DNA of 55,477 nt from Oscillatoriales cyanobacterium RM2_1_1 (GTDB taxonomy: Bacteria > Cyanobacteriota > Cyanobacteriia > Cyanobacteriales > Microcoleaceae), in the NCBI GenBank assembly GCA_012033335.1, contig JAAURB010000027.1, positions 1-55,477 of the forward strand. Reading direction: 5' to 3'. Position 1 is the first letter of the stretch. Every line of letters begins with the position of its first letter. The notes under the pieces are model-generated. The model made no database searches, was not told the origin of the DNA, and was given only the letters and a program-made list of their open reading frames with translations. A program made the position numbers and the translations under genes. Shown piece after piece: positions 1 to 8,991 of the stretch.

Positions 1-158
1 TTAAATCCTTGAGAGGGCGGTAGACTCGAATTCTTCGATGTTTTCTTGACTCGCTTTTCTGCTGCTTTGCGTAATTTCTGAATCTCTTCCCATAGCGATT
101 CTATCAAGGCATCTTTGCCCTCGGAGGTCAGTTGCTTGAGGTCGGGAAGTTCTGTCAT
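1..158 (-). CDS. IS66-family transposase, N-terminal part (runs off the window start)
   Basis: The first 52 codons run from an ATG at 156-158 to the window edge. The product begins MTELPDLKQLTSEGKD and continues into a coiled segment followed by TSKNSSLPPS, the N-terminal hallmark of IS66 TnpC-type transposases (leucine-zipper region and then the K-NSS-PPS motif). The ATG is only about 44 bp from the inverted repeat at 202-214, so this is a compact single-ORF IS66 relative with no accessory tnpA/tnpB ahead of it. The rest of the gene lies outside the window; its C-terminus reappears at 55359-55477 on the same strand. The transposase assignment is by motif recognition. Confidence 0.8.
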   Translation of the reverse strand, partial: MTELPDLKQLTSEGKDALIESLWEEIQKLRKAAEKRVKKTSKNSSLPPSQGF

Positions 159-214
159 CTCTTTAATCTACCGATTTTTTCTACCCTGTCAACTACCCCC
201 TGTTGAGCAATTAC
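1..214 (-). mobile_element. IS66-family element, transposase-5' end with terminal inverted repeat
   Basis: The outer end of the element is GTTGAGCAATTAC at 202-214, the exact reverse complement of GTAATTGCTCAAC at 55351-55363 beside the transposase C-terminus. The ends therefore start with GTAA as in other IS66-family elements. Directly outside lies CAGCTTTT (215-222), repeated identically at 55343-55350, matching the 8-bp target duplication made by IS66 elements. The interior of the IS is absent from the window. Confidence 0.85.
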
Positions 215-279
215 CAGCTTTTTTGTCATATTTAAAGATAATACTGCAACATAATTCATGGCTGACTGAATGCAAACCT

Positions 280-527
280 CTGACTTACCGGGTTCAATCA
301 TTGACATTCCAAAAACCAGCTTAGATGCCCAAACTACAACATTAATTCTGGATCGCCCGCGCCTATGCTAATTTGCCTGAGATTTTAGACAATCTCAGGC
401 ATTACGAGCAACCTACCCAACCGACAACCTATGAAGTTAGTTGTTATACCGATCCTCTAGGAATTGAACATTTAACCGGCAACCTGGCGGAATGCATTCG
501 TTATTTTAGTCGCCGTTCCCCTTCATA
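280..527 (+). pseudogene. Degenerate gene fragment, function unknown
   Basis: A frame open from about 346 to a TAA at 525-527 encodes a coding-like tail (contains ARAYANLPEILDNLRHYEQP and GIEHLTGNLAECIRYFSRR) but has no start codon. A second frame just upstream (about 280-345) also reads as plausible protein, suggesting a frameshifted remnant. It ends 27 bp inside the convergent gene at 501-917. I do not recognise the family; it may equally be chance. Confidence 0.25.
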
Positions 528-917
528 ACGGTTTCTAGGTTTTTCTGCCGGTCTTTCGTCGAGGGCAGAGCAACCAATTGAACGGGCACTGGCCCGGGTT
601 TCATATCTGGCATCCCAGACTAAACAACGGCTTGACCCATTTTGGACTTCTTTGATCATTGTCCGGTAGTCAAAGCCCACCCGTCGCATCTCACGCCAGC
701 CGTTATTATTTGTTGTTGGCGGGATTGTTCGGGATCGGGGAAGAGCAGAAGATTCTACAGCAGGCTCTGCAGAATTCGGACAAAGGTTCTCGAGATTTTG
801 ATAGCCTGAAGTTCCCAAAACCATATAGCAACTCGAGTTTTCCTGAGCGTTAACAATAGTTGAAGCCATCACAACCAGGGGAATCGAAAATAACACTGAC
901 TGAATACTATTTTTCAT
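501..917 (-). CDS. Small secreted protein of unknown function
   Basis: 138 residues with a clear Sec signal peptide (residues 1-24: short basic start, hydrophobic core, A-x-A type cleavage near VNA). The mature part begins with a C-Y-M-V ... L-x-x-L-C block (about 30-46), a pattern I associate with small exported cyanobacterial proteins. A basic, Arg-rich C-terminus follows, with two further cysteines near 97 and 115. It stands alone, convergent with the fragment ending at 527. No catalytic motif is visible. Periplasmic or extracellular location is inferred from the signal peptide only. Confidence 0.6.
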   Translation of the reverse strand: MKNSIQSVLFSIPLVVMASTIVNAQENSSCYMVLGTSGYQNLENLCPNSAEPAVESSALPRSRTIPPTTNNNGWREMRRVGFDYRTMIKEVQNGSSRCLVWDARYETRASARSIGCSALDERPAEKPRNRYEGERRLK

Positions 918-1038
918 GGGAAAACCGCCTAGCTAAAGGGGTAGGTAAATCTTGAACTTTTGAGGGAAAAGTCACGACCCTGATAGTTTTATCATTCCCC
1001 GGTTTCCCGAAAACTACTCAAAATAATCTGAGATCCGT

Positions 1039-1440
1039 TCACGAAGGAAACTTGGAATGCCAAGCTGCCACAAAATTCCCATAGGATACCGGCTCAGAAC
1101 AGTGCCAGAGGAGTTTATAGAGTTCTAATTCTTGGGAGGAAAAACCACCGGTTTCTGGGGCTAAACTGTAAGCTTTTAAACGAGTAATCACATCTGAAAG
1201 TTGTTCCTCAAGTAGGCTCTGCTTCAAGATCTCAATGGTTCGCCTGTGGATTCCAGGGGTTTGATTGGTGGTCAAACTTTCAATCAGAACGTTGACAGCT
1301 CGCTTTGATATCTCGCCGCAACCGTTCCAGGTCAATCTCATCACAATCCAGTTCATCGTTGGCATAGTCAAGCAGCGCGATTAAAAGCTGTTGGGTAAGG
1401 TTTTTGGCTTCTGGCCCGTAATCGGTTTTAGCCCTGTATT
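1039..1440 (-). pseudogene. Frameshifted C-terminal remnant of a larger protein
   Basis: Two adjacent minus-strand frames each look like protein. About 1440-1290 carries YRAKTDYGPEAKNLTQQLL followed by an acidic stretch (DELDCDEIDLERLRRDI). About 1290-1039 continues with LIESLTTNQTPGIHRRTIE and ends SYGNFVAAWHSKFPS. Neither frame has a convincing start, and they join only if a base is added or removed near 1290. The Leu-rich helical composition resembles C-terminal parts of large STAND/NACHT-type proteins, but that is only an impression. Likely a dead 3' end. Confidence 0.4.
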
Positions 1441-1484
1441 CTCACGTTAATACTAATTCTCTTTACTATTGCTACGCCCTTACC

Positions 1485-2561
1485 TTAACGGTATCGGCGT
1501 TGTAGAGGACTCAAGATTTGATTGAGTCTACGTAGCTCTTCAAAGGTTCCCATACCAATTAATAAATCTCCAGCACAAAGCACCGTATCTACATTGGGGC
1601 CAACAATTAGGGTCTGATCTGCTCGCCGAATAGCTAGTATGAGTGCACCTGATTTCAAGCGCAGTTGAGCTTCATCCAAACTTTGACCAATTTTGGGACA
1701 ATACTCCGGGGAAATCAGAAACTCTTCAATATAAAAGGTGCGATCACTACCTGATAAAATTCCCTCTAAAAAATCAACCACTTGAGGACGCAAAGCTGCA
1801 GCCGCCATCCGTTTACCTCCAGTTATATAGGGTGACACCACGACATCAGCTCCGCCCCGCTGGAGTTTTTGAACCGCTTCTTCACTGCTGGCCCGGGCAA
1901 TTGTCCGAATGCCAGGAGCCAAGGCTTTTGCAGATATTATGGTGTAAAGATTTTCGGCATCGGAAGGTAGAGCCGCCACCAAACAGGATGCGCGTTCAAT
2001 ACCAGCTCGTAGCAGTACCTGATCCTCTGTTGCATCGCCTTGAAATGTAATTAATCCTCGCTGCTGCGCCTCTTGAATAGAGTGGTCGTCTGAGTCAATC
2101 ACAATAAACGGAATTCCCTCTGTAGAAAATTCAATCGCAACCTGCCGACCAGTTCGGCCAAATCCACAAATGATGAAGTGTTCGGTCAAAGAATCCATAA
2201 GTTTACAACGCTGTCTTAATCGAATGCCTGCTTGGAAATGTCCCTGAATCAGGGCTTCTGAAAAAGAGTTCAAGATATAACCGACTACCACAACACCCAT
2301 CAAAATCAAAACAATAGTAAATAGTCGGCCTCTAGTACCAAGAGTTTGCACTTCTGCAAACCCTACAGTTGTCAGGGTAATAACTGACATGTAAGTTGCA
2401 TCAAGCCAAGTCCAGCCTTCAATAAATTTGTACCAGAGGATGCCAAAAAGAACGACCCCAGCCAAAGCGACCACCCCTCCAATTAGATGCCTTCGGGTTC
2501 GGTAATAGGTTGCTTCGATGAGTCTGTCAGAAAAAGAAGAATGAGGCGAACGATCTGCCAT
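1485..2561 (-). CDS. Two-TM potassium channel protein with RCK (TrkA-N/TrkA-C) domain
   Basis: About 358 residues from the ATG at 2559-2561; an upstream in-frame start at 2693 would add 44 residues with no homology-like character. Order: cytoplasmic N-terminus, TM1 (about 27-49), pore helix with selectivity filter TTVGFAE (about 64-70), TM2 (about 80-100), a Rossmann-type RCK domain starting at GFGRTG (about 132) with an acidic strand end (VIDSDD) for nucleotide binding, and a C-terminal TrkA-C domain. The filter TVGFAE deviates from canonical TVGYG as in many prokaryotic channels (established for the family). It acts in the cytoplasmic membrane as a tetrameric K+ channel gated through the RCK domain. 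No partner genes adjoin it. Confidence 0.88.
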   Translation of the reverse strand: MADRSPHSSFSDRLIEATYYRTRRHLIGGVVALAGVVLFGILWYKFIEGWTWLDATYMSVITLTTVGFAEVQTLGTRGRLFTIVLILMGVVVVGYILNSFSEALIQGHFQAGIRLRQRCKLMDSLTEHFIICGFGRTGRQVAIEFSTEGIPFIVIDSDDHSIQEAQQRGLITFQGDATEDQVLLRAGIERASCLVAALPSDAENLYTIISAKALAPGIRTIARASSEEAVQKLQRGGADVVVSPYITGGKRMAAAALRPQVVDFLEGILSGSDRTFYIEEFLISPEYCPKIGQSLDEAQLRLKSGALILAIRRADQTLIVGPNVDTVLCAGDLLIGMGTFEELRRLNQILSPLQRRYR

Positions 2562-2689
2562 GTAGTGACATACCCGACTTGGAGTTAAAAAGTAGATTGT
2601 CCTAAATTGTAAAACGTTTGACGCTTTCTCTCTGTTTGAGTGGAAAAGAACTGAGAACCTTGATTGCTTGGAGAAGCGTAGTTGAATAC

Positions 2690-2930
2690 TCAAACTTGGA
2701 GGCTAAGATTGATGCCCGAATTGCTGAGGTAGAGGCTCAGATCAATGTCACTGACGTGGAATTGTTCAGCCAGCTTAGCTTTGAGGGCAGAGCGGGGTAC
2801 TTTATGCGAGGAAATAGTTTGGGACGCTGCTTGACGACTTTGGGTTCCTGCTGATTCTGCCAGGGCATGGTCGAGTACCCCTAGGGATGAGTACCAGGAT
2901 TGGCCTTCTTGAAGTTGACTCCTGAACGAT
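2690..2930 (-). pseudogene. Possible gene remnant, unknown
   Basis: A minus-strand frame open for about 80 codons ends at TGA (2690-2692) and reads as plausible protein (contains SLGVLDHALAESAGTQSRQA and KAKLAEQFHVSDIDLSLYL), with no start codon and no ribosome binding site. It sits in the otherwise empty region behind the potassium channel gene start. No family recognised; chance cannot be excluded. Confidence 0.2.
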
Positions 2931-3308
2931 CAATTTGAGGGTTATAGATCCCAAAAAATTATGGTGTAGATTTTACCTGCTTATATGACACTTTAAAAAG
3001 CGGAACATTAACTATCAATTTTTCGGTAAAGCTACGTAATTTCAAAGTTAAGTTCAAAGGACTTTGAGTATAGTATAAAGATTTTAATTAGGGTTTTTAC
3101 TGATATAAAGATTGAAAATAAGACTAGAAATAAGGTTGGGAATGGATTTAAGAAAAAAAACTGGAAATTCAGTATTTTAGACTCCGGATCACTTCAGATC
3201 CAATCGAATAATTAGAATAGCAGCTTAACACTCTAATCTGAAATCTGGAGAGTCATATTTTTCAGCCAAGATTTGACCAGCTCATTATTTCTAAATCCAA
3301 CGAACCCT
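2931..3308. other. AT-rich intergenic region with an imperfect inverted repeat
   Basis: No gene is visible. An imperfect inverted repeat pairs 3182-3199 (CTCCGGATCACTTCAGAT) with 3236-3250 (ATCTGAAATCTGGAG), about 14 paired bases with a 3-nt bulge and a 36-nt loop, ending 58 bp before the ATG of the beta-helix/RTX gene. It probably lies in that gene's 5' leader or promoter. Function unknown. Confidence 0.4.
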
Positions 3309-6056
3309 ATGCCGAATACTTTACTAGTTACCAATAATAGTGATTCTGGAAGCGGATCTCTACGAAACGCAATTACTACTGCTCAATCCGGAGATATTAT
3401 TACCTTTGCCGCCAACTTAAGCGGGGGCAATACAATTACCCTTACTAGTGGTGAATTATTAATTCCAATTAAAAAGAATCTAACTATTGATGGCGCTAAT
3501 AATCCCAACCTGGTGATTAGTGGTAATGATAGGTTCCGAATCTTTCATCTAGACTCAACCTCAGTTAATCCAACTCAGCTTAGCCTGAAAAACTTAGATC
3601 TAACTAAAGGCTATACAAATGAAAATGGAGGCGCAGTCCGCACTGAACACCAGGGTATTTTGGTGGTTGACAATGTTGAATTTACCGAAAATACAGCAGA
3701 TCAAGGTGGGGGAGCTATCTTTGGAGCTCAGGAAAGCAAAGTCACCGTCGTTAACAGTTCCTTTATCGGCAATGATGCTACAGCCGGAAATAACGAACGG
3801 GGCGGGGGAGCCATTACGGTTCGAGGTAGTATTTTAAGCGTAAAAGATAGTCTTTTCACAAACAATCGAGGAATTAATGGAGCAGCCATTAATAACTTGA
3901 CGGGGGAATTAACCGTTGAAAATTCCCGGTTTGTTGGCAATAATACTAATGCTGGAGTGATTACCCCTGGAGAAGACATTCGAGGGCATGGGGGGGCGAT
4001 TTTTACTGACCGGGCCAGTACTAATGATCCAAATACAGCAGGAACTATTCGAATTAGCAATAGCTGGTTTGAAAATAATACGGCAAAAGGTCAGGGGGGA
4101 GCAGCTTCTCTTTGGGCGGGATATCCCGATCAAGTTTTTGTTGAAAATAGTACTTTTTTGAATAATACCGTTACCAAAAACTCCCGAGGCGAGCGGGGGG
4201 ATGGCGGGGCGATTTATCAGGGAAATGCTAGTTTAACCCTGACCAATAGTAGTTTTATTGGAAACACTGCAACTAATCAAGGTGGAGCCCTCAGAATTGG
4301 GGGAAATTCTCAAACTGATCCATCTGTTCAAGCCAAAATTGTCAACAGTACATTTTCAGACAACGAAGTCAGAGATGTGGCTGATTTAGATAAAAAGAAT
4401 GTCGTCGGTGGGGCAATCGCCCTCTACACCCCCACAGAAATTATCAGCAGCACCATCGCGAATAACTACGCAGCCTGGACAGCCGGAGGCGTAGCGGCAA
4501 ACGATGCCATTGATGTAACGGTCACCAACACGATTTTCTCCAACAACGTGGCGGATAATGGCAGCAATGACTGGCAAATTCGCCAGAACACTAGCCGAGC
4601 ATTCATCGATGGGGGAAATAATCTGCAATTCCCTGATTTATCCAGTAGTCCCGCTAACCGATTTAATGACAGTTACGCTACGGCTAATATCACAGTTGCT
4701 GATCCAAAGTTAGGGCCGATCCAACAAATTAATAATACATTTGTGCATCCCTTGACTTCAGGAAGTCCAGCCATTGATGCAGGGGTTCAACTTAGTTTGC
4801 CGACGGATCAACGGGGTCAACTCCGTCCCGTCGATGGTGACAATGACGGCACAGCAAAATTTGATATCGGAGCGTTTGAATTTACCGGGACTATAATGCC
4901 TGTACCCGCTCCAACTCCCAATCCGGTTCCAGTTCCAAATCCTAACCCAACTCCAGAACCTACACCCAATCCGGTTCCAGTTCCAAATCCTAACCCAACT
5001 CCAGAACCTACACCCAACCCGGTTCCAGAACCCACACCGGAACCTCTACCCGTTCCAACTCCAGTTCCAACTCCCAGTCCCGATCCGACGACAACGGATG
5101 AGTGTTGTGACTCTCTGCCGGGTCTCAATCTAGAAACCAGTCGTCAGGCCAATTCTATCCAGGCTGAATTGAATGGCTCCGCCGACTCAGATTTCCTCAC
5201 TGGTTCCGCTCTCAATGAAGCCCTTCAGGGTTTTGAGGGAGAAGATACTCTGTTTGGACTCGGAGGTGACGACAATCTAGACGGTCAAACTGGCAACGAT
5301 ATCCTGATGGGCAATGGGGGCAATGACTGGATTCATGGAGCGTTTGGCCTGGATACAATCTATGCCGGTCAGGGCAGTGACACCTTGTTCGGAGGAGAAG
5401 ATAATGACCATATCTGGGGCGATGTCGGTAAGGACAGCCTCGATGGTGGCGATGGCGACGATGTGCTATTTGGCAATGATGATGCCGATTTAGTCCTGGG
5501 CAACAATGGCAACGATGCCCTTTATGGCGGAGTGGGGAACGATAGTTTAACGGGTAACTCAGGCAACGATGAACTATTTGGTAATGTCGGCAATGACCTG
5601 ATTCACGGATCTGCCGGGGATGACACCCTTTATGGTGGTCAGGAAAATGATACCCTCTGTGGCGGAGAAGGTAACGACTGGCTCTCTGGCAATCTAGGGG
5701 CTGACTGGCTCAACGGCTGTACTGGAAATGACAGCTTATTTGGGGGTCAAGAAGACGATGTGCTGAACGGAGGAGACGGGGATGACCTGTTGAGCGGCGA
5801 TCTCGGCAATGATAGCTTGATAGGGGGCCAGGGCCAGGATACCTTTGTCATCGGGGCTGGGAATGACCAAATTCTTGATTTTCAAGCGGGTCTGGATCAG
5901 CTGGCGTTGCTCCCTGGTATTACATTCAATCAACTTAGCCTCAGCCAGAACGGTACTGAAACCCTGATTCGATTGACAGCCACGGACGAACTACTGGCAA
6001 CTCTGAACGGGGTAGAAGGGAGTTTGATCAATAGTGATGACTTTGTATCCCTTTAG
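3309..6056 (+). CDS. Right-handed beta-helix / RTX calcium-binding surface protein
   Basis: 915 residues from ATG 3309; an in-frame TTG at 3273 would add 12. Residues 1-540 hold repeated parallel beta-helix rungs (recurrent GGAI-, NSSFIGN-, NSTFSDN-type turns) ending in a choice-of-anchor-like segment (SGSPAIDAG ... DIGAFEFTG). A Pro-rich linker (about 540-595) contains a 48-bp tandem repeat. The C-terminal third is an RTX array with many GGxGNDxLxG nonapeptides, which bind Ca2+, ending in a short cap. There is no Sec signal peptide; RTX proteins are typically exported by type I secretion through a C-terminal signal (family knowledge). Likely an extracellular adhesin or matrix protein. No T1SS genes are nearby, so export would rely on chromosomal components. 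Confidence 0.8.
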   Translation: MPNTLLVTNNSDSGSGSLRNAITTAQSGDIITFAANLSGGNTITLTSGELLIPIKKNLTIDGANNPNLVISGNDRFRIFHLDSTSVNPTQLSLKNLDLTKGYTNENGGAVRTEHQGILVVDNVEFTENTADQGGGAIFGAQESKVTVVNSSFIGNDATAGNNERGGGAITVRGSILSVKDSLFTNNRGINGAAINNLTGELTVENSRFVGNNTNAGVITPGEDIRGHGGAIFTDRASTNDPNTAGTIRISNSWFENNTAKGQGGAASLWAGYPDQVFVENSTFLNNTVTKNSRGERGDGGAIYQGNASLTLTNSSFIGNTATNQGGALRIGGNSQTDPSVQAKIVNSTFSDNEVRDVADLDKKNVVGGAIALYTPTEIISSTIANNYAAWTAGGVAANDAIDVTVTNTIFSNNVADNGSNDWQIRQNTSRAFIDGGNNLQFPDLSSSPANRFNDSYATANITVADPKLGPIQQINNTFVHPLTSGSPAIDAGVQLSLPTDQRGQLRPVDGDNDGTAKFDIGAFEFTGTIMPVPAPTPNPVPVPNPNPTPEPTPNPVPVPNPNPTPEPTPNPVPEPTPEPLPVPTPVPTPSPDPTTTDECCDSLPGLNLETSRQANSIQAELNGSADSDFLTGSALNEALQGFEGEDTLFGLGGDDNLDGQTGNDILMGNGGNDWIHGAFGLDTIYAGQGSDTLFGGEDNDHIWGDVGKDSLDGGDGDDVLFGNDDADLVLGNNGNDALYGGVGNDSLTGNSGNDELFGNVGNDLIHGSAGDDTLYGGQENDTLCGGEGNDWLSGNLGADWLNGCTGNDSLFGGQEDDVLNGGDGDDLLSGDLGNDSLIGGQGQDTFVIGAGNDQILDFQAGLDQLALLPGITFNQLSLSQNGTETLIRLTATDELLATLNGVEGSLINSDDFVSL
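4921..5016 (+). repeat. 48-bp tandem repeat encoding the Pro-rich linker
   Basis: Two identical 48-bp units (4921-4968 and 4969-5016) followed by a degenerate third copy encode [16 protein letters not shown]-type linkers between the beta-helix and RTX parts. Exact tandem identity allows slippage in steps of 16 residues, changing linker length without breaking the frame. Confidence 0.8.
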
Positions 6057-6604
6057 AAGCCAAACTTGAGGCCCCACCAGCAGTCAAATTAAATCCGACT
6101 GATTCGTCGTGTTTCCTTTCCTGGAAAGTCCTGCAATGCAGGGCTTTCCCAAAATCCCACACATGACGATGGATCGCTCCCCTCCCAACCTTTCCTTACT
6201 AAGGGGAGGAGCCCCAAGCGATCCGGATTAAAACAACAATCTCAGAAAGCCTCGAAAGGCACTACTCACCGCTGCGGTTGATTAAATGCTTATGCAGTCT
6301 GCCGTGTCTGACAGACAACCGCCAAGAAGTATGGTTATTACAAAGAAGAAGAGAGTCAAACACGGCAATGAAACCTTTACTAAAACGAAAGTTAACGAAA
6401 ATTGTTACTAATTCAATCAATCAATCCTAGCGTAAAGTTATACGGAACCCAATCACAGCAACTGGTTCATTGTAAACATTTTACAGGGTTTCTTATGCTG
6501 CTGAAGTACGAGAGAGGGCTTGGGAGCGAGGGCAAGAAGAGATTGTCAGTCAACCAGAATCGCTACCTCGAAAATTCCAGTTATTTGTTGATGTCAAGGG
6601 ATCC
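6057..6604. other. Intergenic region with two hairpins and one copy of a dispersed repeat
   Basis: No intact gene. 6123-6149 forms a stem (GGAAAGTCCTGC with GCAGGGCTTTCC) around a 3-nt loop, placed as a terminator of the RTX gene but without a T-run. 6171-6224 forms a larger structure: GGATCGCT (6171-6178) pairs with AGCGATCC (6217-6224), with C-rich and G-rich inner arms. 6483-6510 is one copy of the dispersed 28-bp repeat. From there to about 6615 a short frame reads like a protein fragment (AAEVRERAWERGQEEIV) without a start. Confidence 0.45.
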
Positions 6605-7378
6605 TCAACTCTGACGATTAACCATTGTGGCACTGGATTGATCCGTCGCTAACACCAATAATTCGCTGATATTCACATGGGGGGGCCGCGTCGCACAAAA
6701 GACCACAATCTCGGCAATATCCTCTGGGGTTAGGGGAGTCATCCCCTGATAGACCTTGCTGGCTTTTTCCAGATCGCCACGAAACCGCACCTGGCTGAAC
6801 TCCGTTTCCACCAGACCCGGATCGACTGAACTGACTCGAATTGGAGTTCCTAGTAAATCCATTTTTAACCCCTCTGACAACGCCCTGACCGCCGCCTTGG
6901 TGGCACAGTAGACATTCCCCCCAGGATAGTTTTGATGGCCCGCAACCGAACCAATATTAATCACATGGCCCCTCCGGCGTTCCACCATTCCCGGTAACAC
7001 AGCTCGGGTGACATACAATAGCCCTTTGACATTCGTATCAATCATCTCCTCCCAATTCTGAATATCTCCTTCCTGCAACTTGTCTAAACCCCGGCTTAAA
7101 CCGGCATTATTGACCAGAATATCCACCTGACTCCAGGGTTCGGGCAAGGCGATCAGGGCTGACTCGACGGCGGCGCGATCGCAGACATCCATTTCTAGGA
7201 CATGAATCTGGCTTTGATAGGTTGTTTGAAGCTCTGCAGCGATCGCTTCAAGCTTTTCCTGGCGACGGGCCGCTAGAATTAGGGCTGCCCCTTCCCGGGC
7301 AAAGATCTGGGCACAGGCCGCCCCAATTCCACTACTTGCCCCCGTAATTACAACAATTTGTCCCTGAATTGAAACCAT
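6605..7378 (-). CDS. SDR-family NAD(P)-dependent oxidoreductase (YdfG-like)
   Basis: 257 residues, full length for a classical short-chain dehydrogenase. Visible: TGASSGIG cofactor loop (12-19), an ARR after the second strand (favours NADP), a DVCD-type adenine-binding turn, NNAG (about 89-92), the catalytic Ser in NIGSVAG, and the active-site Y-x-x-x-K in VYCATK. The sequence is close in layout to the YdfG/3-hydroxy acid dehydrogenase group acting on small hydroxy acids such as serine or 3-hydroxypropionate; the exact substrate is inferred. Cytosolic. It stands alone; repeat copy B and an acetyltransferase fragment lie just upstream. Confidence 0.9.
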   Translation of the reverse strand: MVSIQGQIVVITGASSGIGAACAQIFAREGAALILAARRQEKLEAIAAELQTTYQSQIHVLEMDVCDRAAVESALIALPEPWSQVDILVNNAGLSRGLDKLQEGDIQNWEEMIDTNVKGLLYVTRAVLPGMVERRRGHVINIGSVAGHQNYPGGNVYCATKAAVRALSEGLKMDLLGTPIRVSSVDPGLVETEFSQVRFRGDLEKASKVYQGMTPLTPEDIAEIVVFCATRPPHVNISELLVLATDQSSATMVNRQS

Positions 7379-7419
7379 AATAATCTGTTGAATTTATCTC
7401 GAAATTAATCTATTGAAAT

Positions 7420-7447
7420 ACAGCGTTTCTCATGCTGCTAGAATACA
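7420..7447 (+). repeat. Dispersed 28-bp repeat, copy B
   Basis: ACAGCGTTTC followed by a T-C-A-T spacer and GCTGCTAGAATACA, matching copies at 6483-6510, 44913-44940 and 46439-46466 at most positions. It separates the SDR gene start from an acetyltransferase fragment. Confidence 0.7.
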
Positions 7448-7456
7448 CGATGGAAA

Positions 7457-7564
7457 ATCGTGATTGAGGATGATTTTTGGATTGGGGGCGGAGTGTTTAT
7501 TTGTCCGGGAGTCACCATTGGCAATGTCCGTTGGTTCGTTGACTCACCGCGATCGCTCATTTAG
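7457..7564 (+). pseudogene. Hexapeptide-repeat acetyltransferase fragment
   Basis: The frame WKIVIEDDFWIGGGVFICPG then VTIGN is the left-handed beta-helix core of maltose/galactoside O-acetyltransferases (NodL-LacA-CysE type), for which IEDDxWIGGG and PGVTIGxN are typical. Only about 22 codons are recognisable; after VTIGN the frame drifts into unrelated sequence and stops at 7562-7564. It is therefore a short relic, truncated on both sides, starting right after repeat copy B. Confidence 0.65.
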
Positions 7565-7767
7565 ATCAGGGGCATCTACTCCCACTTCAGCGATCGCTAA
7601 ATCTTCAAACGAGATGCCCGCTGGAAGTATCAAGTAGTCAACGCCACTCAAATAATTGCGATCACAGTAATAGCGATGCAATTTGCAGCAGGGGCTGTGA
7701 AGGTCTTGGGGGCTAATAAAATAATGGATACCAGACAAATTCATTTCATTATATTTATCTCGTCCTA

Positions 7768-8541
7768 ATGAACACTCTTGAACCAATGCCAGACAGTGAC
7801 TCCCTAATGTCCCTCAGTACAGAAACCCTAAAAGCTAAGTTATTGGACTTGGTCAGAGATCGGGATGAAGATCCGATTAGTCAGAAAGTTCGCTTTGTAA
7901 ACGATCAACTTTCTCCAATCTTTGAAGAACTGCAGCGACGTAATCCTACCCCTGATGTGAGTGAGCAAATTTCACTGGTTCAGGAGATTTGGCTCTCCGT
8001 CTGGTCTACTATTCCATTTCAGGACATTCTGCCTGGACGACTTCGCGATCAGTCCTATCAAGTCTTTGCTGATAATGGATACTATGCCAACCTGGCTCGC
8101 TATAAACCCGGTCACCAGACCCCCCTGCTCAATTGGTTTGTCCGGCAACTGCTAAGCTACGACCTGATGATTGTGCAGACCTATGCTATAGGAATCAGCG
8201 ATGAGCCAGATTCTTCAGCAACCCAAACGTGGAATATTCAGAATGTTGGCATCAAGCAGAATCTACGGTTCGGAGCTACAGTTCTGAGCCCAAAAGAAGC
8301 TCAAACTTGGTTCGAACAAGCCGTGACCCAATATCAGAACCAATATCAAACTCAAGGCCAAGATGAGATTCCGATTCCCAGTAAAAACGTCAGTCGTGCC
8401 ATGGCTAAGAAATACCAGAAAGTCTATAAGTCCCAACCGCAACTGGAGCACTTGTACATTGATGCCAACTTCCGCTTAGTAAAGAGTCGCCGTGAGCAGT
8501 CCCAACGCCCCTCTTATACGATTGCAGTCAGAAATCTCTGA
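7768..8541 (+). CDS. PAP/fibrillin-like (plastid-lipid-associated type) protein
   Basis: 257 residues, soluble, no signal peptide or TM segment. The central block WLSVWSTIPFQDILPGR with NGYYANLARYKPG (about 70-115) resembles the cyanobacterial PAP/fibrillin-like family, lipocalin-like proteins tied to thylakoid lipid or photoprotection in plants (family knowledge). The C-terminal half has a Gln-rich helix and ends YTIAVRNL. The start ATG gives a short acidic leader; a second ATG lies 6 codons in. It is the only candidate photosynthesis-related gene here. Assignment moderate; otherwise a conserved cyanobacterial hypothetical. Confidence 0.65.
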   Translation: MNTLEPMPDSDSLMSLSTETLKAKLLDLVRDRDEDPISQKVRFVNDQLSPIFEELQRRNPTPDVSEQISLVQEIWLSVWSTIPFQDILPGRLRDQSYQVFADNGYYANLARYKPGHQTPLLNWFVRQLLSYDLMIVQTYAIGISDEPDSSATQTWNIQNVGIKQNLRFGATVLSPKEAQTWFEQAVTQYQNQYQTQGQDEIPIPSKNVSRAMAKKYQKVYKSQPQLEHLYIDANFRLVKSRREQSQRPSYTIAVRNL

Positions 8542-8991
8542 AGACTTTCCATCGTTAGCTAGTCTATGGGAAACTCTATCTGAATCCAATTGCCGTTGTC
8601 AGATAGTGGACAATTGCCACTCTGTTGTTTAAAATTGTGAGCGAACCATGATATCGCTACTTTTGTTTATGGGTTTGCCTGAATCAGTCAGTGCTAGTGG
8701 GTGTTGACACTAGTGGATATTGAGAGGTCATTGATAGATCAGCGATAAGTCTATCCAGGTACTGAACTGATATGGGTGTAATGGGGTTTTCCAACCAATC
8801 AAGTAATCAATTGTGCGATTGCTATTTCAAGCAATAGTTCGAGCAATATTCAGTAAACAGTCTGACGAATAGTTCTCTAGTATTCCTCTTGCCAATGCAG
8901 ATGAGCCCTAGCTGAATTATGGATCAATCGGAGTTGATTAACTCATAGAGTAACCCGGTGCTCTACCTGCTAACGTTACTCGGAGATCACT
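8542..8991. other. Intergenic region, nothing definable
   Basis: 450 bp without coding character. Small palindromic bits (CACTAGTG near 8705-8715) are present but form no convincing terminator or repeat. The end holds GGAG (8981-8984) as ribosome binding site for the metalloprotease gene. Confidence 0.4.

Noticed and set aside
4817-5128. Gly/Val-rich minus-strand frame
   Set aside because: It is only the antisense image of the Pro-rich linker repeats of the RTX protein.
6402-6614. 70-codon plus-strand frame across repeat copy A
   Set aside because: Composition is not coding-like; a different frame in the same stretch looks more like a gene fragment.
7544-7786. 80-codon minus-strand frame overlapping the start of the gene at 7768
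   Set aside because: No ribosome binding site, no recognisable motif, overlaps both a pseudogene and the next gene, and it covers two HIP1 sites; probably the promoter region of 7768.
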